A stretch of 58,127 nt of DNA from Syntrophobacteraceae bacterium (lineage in GTDB: Bacteria; Desulfobacterota; Syntrophobacteria; Syntrophobacterales; Syntrophobacteraceae): contig JARLHO010000081.1 of assembly GCA_031292215.1 (NCBI GenBank), positions 1-58,127 on the forward strand. The letters run 5' to 3'. Shown here in pieces: positions 9,732 through 17,129 of this stretch. Below the pieces are notes generated by a model, which had not been told where the DNA came from, did not search any database, and saw only the letters and a program-made list of their open reading frames with translations. The position numbers and the translations under genes were made by a program. The first letter of the stretch is position 1; each line of letters begins with the position of its first letter.

Positions 9732-10136
9732 ATGAACATCGCGATAACCACGGCCGGTCCAACCCTGGACAGTAGTGTTTTTTACGAATTCGCGCAGACG
9801 CCTTATCTACTCATCGTCGACGTGGACAACATGGCCTGCACTCCCATTGCACACACCTGCTCTACGGGCTCCGATCAGGAACTGGCCCGCACTGTCCTGG
9901 AATATCGGTGCGAGGCCGTTATAACCGGCAAACTGAACGAAAAGGCCTTCGATTTGCTTGCAGACGAGGGCGTGACGCGCTATAGCGCAGCCGATGTGTC
10001 GGCGCGGGCGGCTCTTGAAGCCATGGAAAAAAGAGAATTGGATTTGATCCGCAATGCTGACGGCTCGCCCACCTGCTCTGGTGAGCTCCACAGCGGGTCG
10101 GACAGCGCGGGCTGCGAACATAAGCACCTCCACTGA
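9732..10136 (+). CDS. NifX/NafY-like iron-molybdenum cofactor binding family protein
   Basis: A 134-residue protein starting MNIAITTAGPTLDSSV, the usual first strand of the dinitrogenase Fe-Mo cofactor family (PF02579 type). GSDQELARTVLEYRCEAVITGKLNEKAFDLL (split here across about residues 47-77) and the following GVTRYSAADV complete the small ribonuclease H-like fold. The last 25 residues form a Cys/His tail (CSGELHSG, GCEHKHLH) that could bind metal. No nitrogenase gene is in the window; such orphan proteins are common in anaerobes, and their cargo is usually unknown. Confidence 0.75.
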   Translation: MNIAITTAGPTLDSSVFYEFAQTPYLLIVDVDNMACTPIAHTCSTGSDQELARTVLEYRCEAVITGKLNEKAFDLLADEGVTRYSAADVSARAALEAMEKRELDLIRNADGSPTCSGELHSGSDSAGCEHKHLH

Positions 10137-10189
10137 ACCCGAGCCGGTCGGGGCGATATGGGTGGCGAAGAGCCGTAGTCGCTCCGCCT

Positions 10190-10396
10190 CGCCAAGCTGG
10201 TTTTTCGAGTTTTTGTAATTTCTCCCGGAGCGATTCCACTCGCTTTCTAGAGAAGAAAACCGGCGTAAGGCTTTGTGGCGTCGCCGGACGGGTAGCTGGG
10301 CTTTTAGAATGTTTTCGGCTTCTTTGCAGGTGATGGAGTCCCGTTTGGCAAGACGGGTGGCCTGTTCTTTGGCCGAGGTGTGGACGACGCGTCATT
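10190..10396 (-). pseudogene. Degenerate duplicate of the coaE 3' end
   Basis: Read on the minus strand this DNA encodes VHTSAKEQATRLAKRD, then KEAENILKAQLP, and after a frameshift and a roughly 27-base deletion RKRVESLREKLQKLEKPA. These match the last 70 or so residues of the complete coaE gene at 11219-12631 (VHISAEEQAIRLAKRD, QEAENILKAQLP, KKRVESLWEELQKLEKPA). The copy has no start and cannot be functional. Between it and the real coaE lie a dispersed repeat, a HicB-like gene and a 42-codon open frame. Confidence 0.88.
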
Positions 10397-10500
10397 GCAA
10401 GCGGCGGGAGAGTAAATCCCCCCAACCCCCCTTTGAAAAAAAGGGGGGCGATTGAGCCAAGCCCCTCCGTGCGACTTTGCAAAAGGGGGGGGCGATTGAT
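10392..10500. repeat. Dispersed C-run/G-run intergenic repeat, copy B
   Basis: CATTGCAAGCGGCGGGAGAG followed by TAAATCCCCCCAACCCCCC, an A-run, GGGGGGCGATTGAGCCAAGC and a second G-run unit. The leading CATTGCAAGCGGCGGG segment is shared, in inverse orientation, with copy D (53904-54045), so the repeat unit is longer than the C-run block. It abuts the coaE relic. Confidence 0.85.
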
Positions 10501-10571
10501 CCTGGGGAGTATGGAGCCCCGGGTACGAAGCGACCTGTATGAGCAACAGGAAATTTTTTTTTATTTTTAAC

Positions 10572-10654
10572 ATCTGGAAAGACTCGCCCGTGGACGTGGT
10601 GCAGATCAAAAATATTCTGGAGGGCTAAGAGAACCGGGCTGTTGACTCGTCCCA
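10572..10654 (+). pseudogene. Relic of a small gene ending in ILEG
   Basis: An open stretch reads IWKDSPVDVVQIKNILEG and stops at TAA (10626-10628). The 41 bases 10614-10654 match, in inverse orientation and with about five differences by eye, bases 26640-26680, where another frame ends ARVKKILEG. Only the 3' end and trailing sequence of some small gene appear to survive at both places. The parent gene is unknown. Confidence 0.5.
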
Positions 10655-10727
10655 CCCCGTGTGCCTACATAAAGCTCATGGACTGCCTTGTTGGCCGCTG
10701 CTTTTCTGCGAGTCGGGAGATCAAACG

Positions 10728-11090
10728 ATGGAAGCTCCATCCGGTGCGGTAACCTTTAGCATCCTGATCAAGAAGACCGAACAATACGGCTTCGTCGCTC
10801 ATTGCCTGGAACTTGACCTGGTGGCCACTGCGGCTACCATGGAGGCGGTAAAGGCCGATATTTTCGATGTGATTGTGGCCCAGGTTCACCATGCCTTCGC
10901 CAATGACAATCTCGAATATCTTTACCACCCAGCCCCCTCCGAGGTCTGGAAAGAATTCTATGAGGGCCGTGAACAGCAGATCGACTATTATCCCGTATCC
11001 AAAAATAAAGAAGACGAAAAGCTCGAAAAGTTTGTGCCGCCCTGGATAATTGGACATACCTGTCACTCCATGGGGGCGCAGCATGTCTAA
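10728..11090 (+). CDS. HicB-like protein
   Basis: A 120-residue protein. Residues about 8-55 (VTFSILIKKTEQYGFVAHCL, then ELDLVATAATMEAVKADIFD) have the partially degraded RNase H-like beta-strand pattern of HicB antitoxins, but the usual C-terminal helix-turn-helix is not visible; instead there is an aromatic and charged tail with PPWIIGH. The ATG at 10728 is chosen over one 69 bases upstream because the family pattern begins shortly after it. It overlaps a 42-codon frame by 8 bases. No HicA-type toxin with its double-stranded RNA-binding fold is recognisable, so a toxin-antitoxin function is only a possibility. Confidence 0.6.
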   Translation: MEAPSGAVTFSILIKKTEQYGFVAHCLELDLVATAATMEAVKADIFDVIVAQVHHAFANDNLEYLYHPAPSEVWKEFYEGREQQIDYYPVSKNKEDEKLEKFVPPWIIGHTCHSMGAQHV

Positions 11091-11211
11091 AGGCTCCCAA
11101 TTCACCATCAAAAACCACGGCATGGGGATAGAGATAACCGTTCCTGTCATCAATGCGGCGCTCAGAAGATTTGATATAGACTCGAAAGAATTTTGGGGAG
11201 AGACGCCATGA
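11083..11211 (+). CDS. Small 42-residue protein coupled to the HicB-like gene
   Basis: The frame begins ATG at 11083, inside the end of the HicB-like gene, and reads MSKGSQFTIKNHGMGIEI to the end DSKEFWGETP. The 8-base overlap suggests translational coupling. It ends 7 bases before the convergent coaE stop. I do not recognise it. It could be the partner of the HicB-like protein, or a chance frame. Confidence 0.45.
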   Translation: MSKGSQFTIKNHGMGIEITVPVINAALRRFDIDSKEFWGETP

Positions 11212-11218
11212 GCCGGCG

Positions 11219-12631
11219 TCAAGCCGGTTTTTCGAGCTTTTGTAACTCTTCCCAGAGCGATTCCACTCGCTTTTTAGTCGTTTCCAGATCGCATTCATTG
11301 TCTAGAAGAAAACCGGCGTAAGGCTTTTTGGCCTCGATGGGCAACTGGGCTTTTAGAATGTTTTCGGCTTCTTGTAAGGAGATTGCGTCACGTTTGGCAA
11401 GACGGATCGCCTGCTCTTCGGCCGAGATGTGGACGACGACAACGGTATCGAAAAGATAGACAAGGTTTAGCTCGATAAGAAGGGGAACGGCCACCTGGAT
11501 GATGGCCCCGGGGTTTTTTTGGGTTATGGCTTCGACCTGGCGGAAGAATGCGTCGTAGATGGGGGGGTGGGTGAAGCTCTCCAGCTTTTTACGCTTCTCC
11601 AGGTCATTAAAGACGATTTTGGACATGGCCTTTCGGTCCAGTCGCCCATCGGGCTCAAGGACCTGTTTTCCGAAGTAATCGACGATTTTTGCCAGCGCAT
11701 CGGAGCCGGGTTCCACGACCTGCCGGGCGATGAGGTCGAAGTCGATAAGGGGTGCGCCCAGTTTTTCAAGCACGGCGGATACCGTCGTTTTGCCGCAGGC
11801 AATGCCTCCGGTGATCCCGACCAGAAGCGGTTTGCCTTTGCCCCTGGCTTTGGACAGGATTTCGTCGAGTTTTTCGTAGGAAAGGGGAAACTGCGGCGCC
11901 AGATCGGTTTCTATTCCCGCAAAGCTTATGGGATAGCGGACTCCTCTTCGGTAGAGCGCCTCCATGCCGTGGAGGGCCTTTTGCAGAAGCCCCGCAGGGA
12001 GCGCCATCGCCAGGTCTTCATCCTGCGCATGGCCGTAGCGCCTTTCCCCGTAGCAGGGAATGTAGAGCGAGGGTTTGCCGGTGTTAAAACAGCGCGCGAT
12101 ACCATCGGAGCAAGACGATTCTCCCACGCAGTAAAACTCCATGACCTCGTAGCGGCTAAACTGCAGCGAATTTATAAGAAGCATCATCTGCGCGGGGTTG
12201 GCGTAGATGAGAACCATGTCGGGCTCAAAAGGGTTATAGGCAAGGGGCGCCAGGACCACCGCATCATAATTTCCGGTGGAAATCCTCGGGATGGAGGCCT
12301 CCATTTTGCGGCCGTCCTCTTTGGTGGCGGTCCAGACGATGCTTCGAAAGGAGCCGTCCTTGTGGGTTGCGGGAACCTCGCAGAGCCCCAGGATGGAGGG
12401 GCAGGTGGAAAAGAGGAAATCGTCTGCTACTGCTCCAACGGTCCAGTCGAAACTGCGGACCTGACCGATTAGCTGGCAGAGGGTGACCTTGTTGGCGGGT
12501 CTTCTCAGGAAGGGGACTTTGCCGAGTTGCGATCTGTCTTTTAGCATCTTTACGGCTACCGGAAAGTACTTGAGGCGCATGAGGGCTTCCAGGCGCCGAA
12601 CAAGTTTTCCCCAGTCATTTTTTTCTTCCAT
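11219..12631 (-). CDS. coaE: DUF169 domain fused to dephospho-CoA kinase
   Basis: A 470-residue two-domain protein. Residues about 1-255 form a DUF169 domain (FPVAVKML, CQLIGQVRS, DDFLFSTCPSILGL, IYANPAQMM, CYGERRYGHAQDED), an uncharacterised family with conserved cysteines. Residues about 268-465 are dephospho-CoA kinase, which phosphorylates dephospho-CoA in the last step of CoA synthesis. The P-loop GITGGIACGKTT is at 272-283, with IDFDLIARQVVEPG, the THPPI motif and VPLLIE following. Ordinary CoaE is about 200 residues. The ATG at 12631 has GGAGA 8 bases upstream. There is no stop or frameshift between the domains. The 3' end is duplicated at 10190-10396. Confidence 0.9.
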   Translation of the reverse strand: MEEKNDWGKLVRRLEALMRLKYFPVAVKMLKDRSQLGKVPFLRRPANKVTLCQLIGQVRSFDWTVGAVADDFLFSTCPSILGLCEVPATHKDGSFRSIVWTATKEDGRKMEASIPRISTGNYDAVVLAPLAYNPFEPDMVLIYANPAQMMLLINSLQFSRYEVMEFYCVGESSCSDGIARCFNTGKPSLYIPCYGERRYGHAQDEDLAMALPAGLLQKALHGMEALYRRGVRYPISFAGIETDLAPQFPLSYEKLDEILSKARGKGKPLLVGITGGIACGKTTVSAVLEKLGAPLIDFDLIARQVVEPGSDALAKIVDYFGKQVLEPDGRLDRKAMSKIVFNDLEKRKKLESFTHPPIYDAFFRQVEAITQKNPGAIIQVAVPLLIELNLVYLFDTVVVVHISAEEQAIRLAKRDAISLQEAENILKAQLPIEAKKPYAGFLLDNECDLETTKKRVESLWEELQKLEKPA

Positions 12632-12658
12632 GCTACGTTCTCCTTTTCGGAAAGCCGT

Positions 12659-13858
12659 CTAGAGAGCGGCGGTTTTTCGGATCATTTCCGATCGAAAGGC
12701 GACTGGAACATACTTCTTGCTCTTTAGCGCCTGGATGAGTTGGGCTTCCGTATGAACCTCGACGAAAAATCGGGTGGCATACCTTCCGACTTCCTCTGCC
12801 CGGTGCGCGTCACTGCCCCCCGTTGAGGGGAGTTGGAGCAGTTCGGCCACACTCAAGGCAAACCCGTTTTCCTTGTCGGTCACTTTCCCGTTTAGCACTT
12901 CCACGCCATCCACCAATTGGAAAAGAGGCCTTTGGGCTGCAAGCTCGGTGGTGAGCCCCAGTTGAACGGTGCTAAAGGTGAGAAAGCCCCGGAAGGGATG
13001 GGCGGCGATCAAAAATCCCCCGGCCCTGGTAACTTCCTCTCTTAGCTCTTCGAGCGTTACGATTCCCGGGATGTTCTTTTCCAAACCAAATACGAGCATG
13101 TCCCCCTGGTTGGTCGTTATTTCGTTTCCCCGGAAAACGGGGAATCCGTGTTTTTGTCTCAAATCCTCCGCCTGGTCCACTGACCAGAAATGGTTATGGT
13201 CGGTGAGGCAAATCCCGCCAAGGCCTATGCGCCGGGCTTCCTCGATCAGCTCATCTACCGAAGCGCTGCTGCAGGAGGAGGCCGGAAAGGAGTGAGCGTG
13301 GAGATCTATTACAAACCCTCCGGACCTTTTATCTTTTACCGGTATTTCCGGCTCGCTGCGGGGCGTTGCGCGAGAAAGAGGATGGGGTAAAGGGGGCGGG
13401 TCTTCTTTTTCGGAGAGGAGGTCTTGCGGGATGTCTTCTTCTCTCCGGGCCTTTTGCTCTTCTAGATAACTTTGGATGCTAAGAGCCGGCCTGGCGAGTC
13501 TTTCGTTTTTCCACCGAATCACCCTTGCGGCTTCGGTTGCCGCATGGCAGCATTCGAGCAAAAGGTTTGCAAAATGGCGGCAGCCTTTTCTGCTAAGAAC
13601 CTTGTTTATCTTGTCGCCGATTTTTTCATCTATCGGCTCACCCTTCATTTCCTGGAGAAACGGGACGGCCCGGGGGCATTCCGGGGTGGTCCAGCGGTTC
13701 CATTTCCCGGAGATCGATTGGATTTCAAGGTTTGTAAGCCCTACTAAAAGATCGATCTCCAAACCGTAAATATCATCGTCTAAGACAGCGTGAATCGAGA
13801 GCGTATCCCGGTCCTTCGCGGCGACCGAGACCAGCTTGTTTCGAGCGAATGTGAGCAT
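12659..13858 (-). CDS. DUF2889-PHP domain fusion protein
   Basis: A 399-residue protein. The N-terminal part (about 1-125: RDTLSIHAVLDDDIYGLEID, ISGKWNRWTTPECPRA, CCHAATEAARV) resembles DUF2889. A Pro/Glu-rich linker (about 125-180) leads to a PHP phosphoesterase domain, with the metal motif DLHAHSFPASSC (HAH at 187-189), LTDHNHFW, HPFRGF and a terminal GGSDAHRAEEVGRY. PHP enzymes are metal-dependent phosphoesterases or nucleases; the substrate is unknown. It lies 27 bases upstream of the DUF169-coaE gene, in the same direction and probably the same operon, and just downstream of a second DUF2889-type gene. Confidence 0.82.
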   Translation of the reverse strand: MLTFARNKLVSVAAKDRDTLSIHAVLDDDIYGLEIDLLVGLTNLEIQSISGKWNRWTTPECPRAVPFLQEMKGEPIDEKIGDKINKVLSRKGCRHFANLLLECCHAATEAARVIRWKNERLARPALSIQSYLEEQKARREEDIPQDLLSEKEDPPPLPHPLSRATPRSEPEIPVKDKRSGGFVIDLHAHSFPASSCSSASVDELIEEARRIGLGGICLTDHNHFWSVDQAEDLRQKHGFPVFRGNEITTNQGDMLVFGLEKNIPGIVTLEELREEVTRAGGFLIAAHPFRGFLTFSTVQLGLTTELAAQRPLFQLVDGVEVLNGKVTDKENGFALSVAELLQLPSTGGSDAHRAEEVGRYATRFFVEVHTEAQLIQALKSKKYVPVAFRSEMIRKTAAL

Positions 13859-13891
13859 GTTTTCACCCTCTTTTTCTTTTCTTGGAGCCCC

Positions 13892-14389
13892 TTATTGGGG
13901 TGGCCCGGTCCCCTCGACCAGCCTGCTTCCCGGGGCGAAGGCGGCGCAACGGTTATAGAGCCGAATGTTTTCGCGAACCATTCCGGAGAAAAATTCCAGC
14001 TTTTGTTCTTCGCTCTCAGGCGCCTGCGCCAGGATGTCTTTAGTAAGGGAGATGATGATCGCCTGGCAGCATTCTTCGACCATGTAGCCGATCTGCCTCG
14101 ATTCGTCTTTTTCCCCGACCAGCCCCTTTATGATTTTTAGCATACCCGGCCCTATGCGCATCCCCGGCAGTTTCCGCAAAATGTCTTCGAGATCGGGAGG
14201 CTTTAGCCATTCGTGGTGGAATTGCGCCCGGGCCGTGAGGATCTCGAGGTCCGGGAGGCGGGCCACGATCTCGGCGGATGCGCAGGTGAAGGTGTCGCTA
14301 AGGCGGCTTACGGATCGCAAAGTGTTGTCGTCCATACGCTCCACTGTCGTGCACCGGTTCATGGAGAATTTGAGGATATTTTCCGACAT
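13892..14389 (-). CDS. DUF2889-like protein
   Basis: A 165-residue protein starting MSENILKFSMNRCTTVERMD. The pattern of an early strand set (TLRSVSRLSDTFTCASAEIV), a Pro-Pro-Asp segment with a hydrophobic helix (PGMLKIIKGLVGEKDE) and CCQAIIISLTKD parallels the N-terminal half of the protein encoded just downstream (12659-13858), so the two are probably paralogous. The start at 14389 is chosen for its GGAGG 10 bases upstream; an upstream ATG at 14527 lacks one. DUF2889 has no established function. Confidence 0.7.
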   Translation of the reverse strand: MSENILKFSMNRCTTVERMDDNTLRSVSRLSDTFTCASAEIVARLPDLEILTARAQFHHEWLKPPDLEDILRKLPGMRIGPGMLKIIKGLVGEKDESRQIGYMVEECCQAIIISLTKDILAQAPESEEQKLEFFSGMVRENIRLYNRCAAFAPGSRLVEGTGPPQ

Positions 14390-14750
14390 CGTGCGGTTTG
14401 CCTCCGTTTCTGTTTTAGTGTCCGATCTTTTAAAAATTGCCCGGCCGATCCGGCACGCTGCGTCCGGTTTCGATGATGCGCCATGAGCAAGCTGATTTTG
14501 CCTTTGTTTAGGCGTTTTATGCAACACGAAATAATCGATGGAGCCATTAAGAGCAACGTTAAAAATCCCACTAAAATTTCTTCGTATTATCTGAGATCCG
14601 CCCGAAACAGGGAGCAGGCCGGGGCGGGCGGGTTCTGTATGTCATTTTATGAAAACCAGGGGCAAAATAGCGCCCCGATAAGCCGCCAGGCGGGGTTCCC
14701 CGGGCGAAACGCGGCGGGAAAAGACCGCTGGTCAGGGCAAAAAAGAGATT

Positions 14751-14765
14751 GTATAGTAATTATAC
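14751..14765. promoter_or_regulatory. Short palindrome in the gap before the second Uma2 gene
   Basis: GTATAGTAATTATAC has 5-base arms around GTAAT. It is the only symmetric element seen in the gene-free interval 14390-14958, which otherwise has no convincing gene. It might be an operator or overlap a -10 region. Evidence is weak. Confidence 0.3.
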
Positions 14766-14958
14766 TGTGGATGGAACGGGGCCGTCTTCCCGTGCCCGTT
14801 TCGGGCAGCGCGGGTGGATCGACAGTCGAGCCGCGAAGGGGATCTTTTGGAGCGTTGCAGGTGGAGGTTCCCCAAAATGATGGCGATAGACTTGCGGTGA
14901 GCGAGGCGTGGAGCTGGAGCTTTTTGTCACCAGGCGTCCCGGGAAAGGAGAAACCAAA

Positions 14959-15447
14959 ATGGAATGGCGTGAAGTGGTCGAGCATCCAAGCCTAAGAGAT
15001 CTACCTTTTAAGATCGAAACGAACGAGTGGGGGAAGATTATGATGGCTCCCGCCTCATACGCGCATGGGGTGTATCAGATGGAGATAGCAGGATTGCTAA
15101 AAAGCTTGGCGAAGGAAGGCAGGGTCTCAACGGAGTGCCCCGTTCAAACTTCCAAGGGCACGCGGGTGGCCGACGCTGCATGGGCAAGCGCAGCATTCCA
15201 CAAAAAGCATGGAATCAGGAAGTTGGCGCTTCCCGAATCCCCGGAAGTTGTTGTTGAAATAGAGTCTCCATCGAACAGCTCTGCCGAGCTGCAAGAAAAA
15301 AGGCTGCTTTATTTCGAGGTAGGCGCTAAGGAGTTCTGGCTTTGCGATGAGGATGGCAATATGCGCTTTTTCAATCCTCAAGGGGAATTGCAAAGAAGCG
15401 AGCTTTTCAGGGAATTTCCAGGACACATCGCAATCGATGTTATGTGA
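14959..15447 (+). CDS. Uma2 family (DUF820) putative endonuclease, second copy
   Basis: A 162-residue paralogue of the protein at 9213-9698. It shares the start MEWREVVEHPSL-DLPFKIETN, the nuclease core (VADAAWASA, ESPEVVVEIESPSNS, LLYFEVGAKEFWLCDEDG) and the ending NMRFFNPQGEL. The ATG at 14959 is chosen because it matches that paralogue and has GGAAAGGAG upstream; an in-frame ATG at 14908 has no such support. Similarity at the DNA level extends through the ribosome site, so the two genes derive from one another or from a common mobile source. Confidence 0.85.
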   Translation: MEWREVVEHPSLRDLPFKIETNEWGKIMMAPASYAHGVYQMEIAGLLKSLAKEGRVSTECPVQTSKGTRVADAAWASAAFHKKHGIRKLALPESPEVVVEIESPSNSSAELQEKRLLYFEVGAKEFWLCDEDGNMRFFNPQGELQRSELFREFPGHIAIDVM

Positions 15448-15596
15448 GAAACGAAAACACATGGGTGTAGCGGCGCGCACTCATGAGCTACGGGCGCAAA
15501 TTAAATGATTGTGCTGCCACCTCACTTTACTTGCAACCGGGATCGCAGCCATTCGATGCCAGGACGTCCTCGCCGCGATGTCGGCAGTCCAATTTT

Positions 15597-15632
15597 GGAA
15601 CGGGAGCGAGGGGCAGGGCGGCCCCCCGTTCC
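15597..15632 (-). terminator. Hairpin downstream of the AICAR transformylase gene
   Basis: GGAACGGG and CCCGTTCC arms enclose a GC-rich loop. It lies between the convergent ends of the Uma2 gene and the minus-strand gene at 15654. The minus strand does not continue into a T-run, so its terminator role is uncertain. Confidence 0.4.
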
Positions 15633-15653
15633 TATCGGTACATGATAAGTTTT

Positions 15654-16943
15654 TCAGTGCTTAAACGCCCGTTGCCCGGTAAAGACCATCGTCGCTCCGG
15701 CTTCATTGCAGGCCTCGATAACTTCGGGGTCTCTCATCGAGCCGCCCGGCTGCACGATAGCTTTTACCCCTTGGCGCAGCCCCACATCCACGCCGTCTCT
15801 AAAGGGGAAAAACGCATCGGAGACCATCGCCGAGCCCGTCAGCCCGCCCTTGGCCACGCGGGTAAGAGAATCGATTTCCTCTTTACTCTGTGCGGAGCGC
15901 TCCCCTTTTTCGACGGCCAACTCCAGTTCCTTGTAGGAGAGCTTGTGTTTTTCAAAACAGAGCGCGTCTGCGTATTTCTGATAGGCCTTGTAGACCGCAA
16001 TTTCTGCGACTCCGACCCGGTCCTGTTCGCCTGTCCCTATGCCGATAGTGCATTCGTCTTTTACGTACAGCACCGAATTGGATGTAACGCCCTGTTCGAC
16101 AAACCAGCCGAAAAGAAGGTCGGCGGTTTCCTGTTCGCTCGGCTTTCTTGCGATTTTATAGCTTTTCCCCTGGTAGGAGCACTCTGCGGCCTTTAAGTCG
16201 GCCGCGCTTCGGATGGTGCAGGTCGGAGACTGCTGCACAATGAGGCCTCCGTCGATAAGGGATTTGAAATCGACAAACCTTTTACCTATGTAATCGGAGA
16301 GGCGGTCGAGCTTGGATATCTGAATGATTCGCAGGTTGGCCCTTTTTTTAAGAACGGCCAGGGCCCCCTCCTCGTAGTCGGGCGCTGCGACCACCTCGAG
16401 GTAGTTTTCCGAAATGAGCTCGGCCGTTTCGCGGTCGATGGCGCGGTTTACCACCAGGCAGCCGCCGAAGGCCGCAATCCGGTCCGCGCGCTCGGCCCTG
16501 TGGTAAGCCTTCGCCAGATTTTCGCCCAGGGCCGCCCCGCAGGGATTGTTGTGTTTCAGGATCACCGCGGCCGGCTTTCCGGTGAGAAACTTCAAAATGT
16601 TTAGTCCATTGTCGAGGTCGGTCAGGTTGATTTTCCCCGGGTGTTTGCCTTCCTGGAGCATGTCCTCTTCGGAAATGGCGCTTACCAGGCCATTGCCCGG
16701 ATCTATGAACCGACAGCCGCCAAGCGTTAGATTGCCGCCGATCAGTTCGTAGAGCGCGGCTTCCTGCCCCGGATTTTCCCCGTAGCGCAACCCCTTTTCG
16801 ATCAGCTCCCCCGTCTTGTCGTCTGGAAATTTCCAGGACCTTTTCCTGTATACGAGCGACTGGTCTCCGAAGCTCACCCGCAGTGAGTCCGGAAAATGAT
16901 CCTCCATGACCGTTCGATACATTTTCTTGAGATCTTCGCCCAT
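15654..16943 (-). CDS. purH: AICAR transformylase, single-domain PurH
   Basis: A 429-residue protein for the transfer of a formyl group to AICAR in purine synthesis. Visible motifs are LRYGENPGQEAALY (about 52-65), AVILKHNNPCGAA (about 125-137), ERADRIAAFGGCLVVNRAID, VLYVKDECTIGIGTGEQDRV and GSAMVSDAFFPFRDGVD. The N-terminal IMP cyclohydrolase domain of normal bifunctional PurH (about 200 residues) is absent, so cyclisation must be done by another protein. The ATG at 16943 has AGGAGG upstream. It is the lone gene on its strand here and diverges from the methyltransferase gene at 17130. Confidence 0.9.
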   Translation of the reverse strand: MGEDLKKMYRTVMEDHFPDSLRVSFGDQSLVYRKRSWKFPDDKTGELIEKGLRYGENPGQEAALYELIGGNLTLGGCRFIDPGNGLVSAISEEDMLQEGKHPGKINLTDLDNGLNILKFLTGKPAAVILKHNNPCGAALGENLAKAYHRAERADRIAAFGGCLVVNRAIDRETAELISENYLEVVAAPDYEEGALAVLKKRANLRIIQISKLDRLSDYIGKRFVDFKSLIDGGLIVQQSPTCTIRSAADLKAAECSYQGKSYKIARKPSEQETADLLFGWFVEQGVTSNSVLYVKDECTIGIGTGEQDRVGVAEIAVYKAYQKYADALCFEKHKLSYKELELAVEKGERSAQSKEEIDSLTRVAKGGLTGSAMVSDAFFPFRDGVDVGLRQGVKAIVQPGGSMRDPEVIEACNEAGATMVFTGQRAFKH

Positions 16944-17129
16944 TTAATCCTCCTAAGTGTTTGGTGGCAACATTAGTAAATCAGCAAAAGGCGTAAAAGC
17001 AAATAAAACTTGATAGACGGGAAAGTTCGGATTATTTCACGCTTTTGCGGATGGACGTTTCGAATCTTCGCGCCGCCGTTTTTTTCGGCCGGCGACGTAA
17101 TAGCCCACACACTGGAAAGGAGCCTCGCT

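Noticed and set aside
9919-10482. Minus-strand 187-codon frame that covers part of the NifX-like gene and the coaE relic
   Set aside because: Only its middle (KRVESLREKLQKLEKPA) is meaningful, and that belongs to the decayed coaE copy. The rest is translated repeat and antisense.
11519-12472. Long plus-strand frame of 317 codons inside the DUF169-coaE gene
   Set aside because: It runs antisense to a gene with clear kinase motifs, has no family resemblance, and is typical of GC-rich shadow frames.
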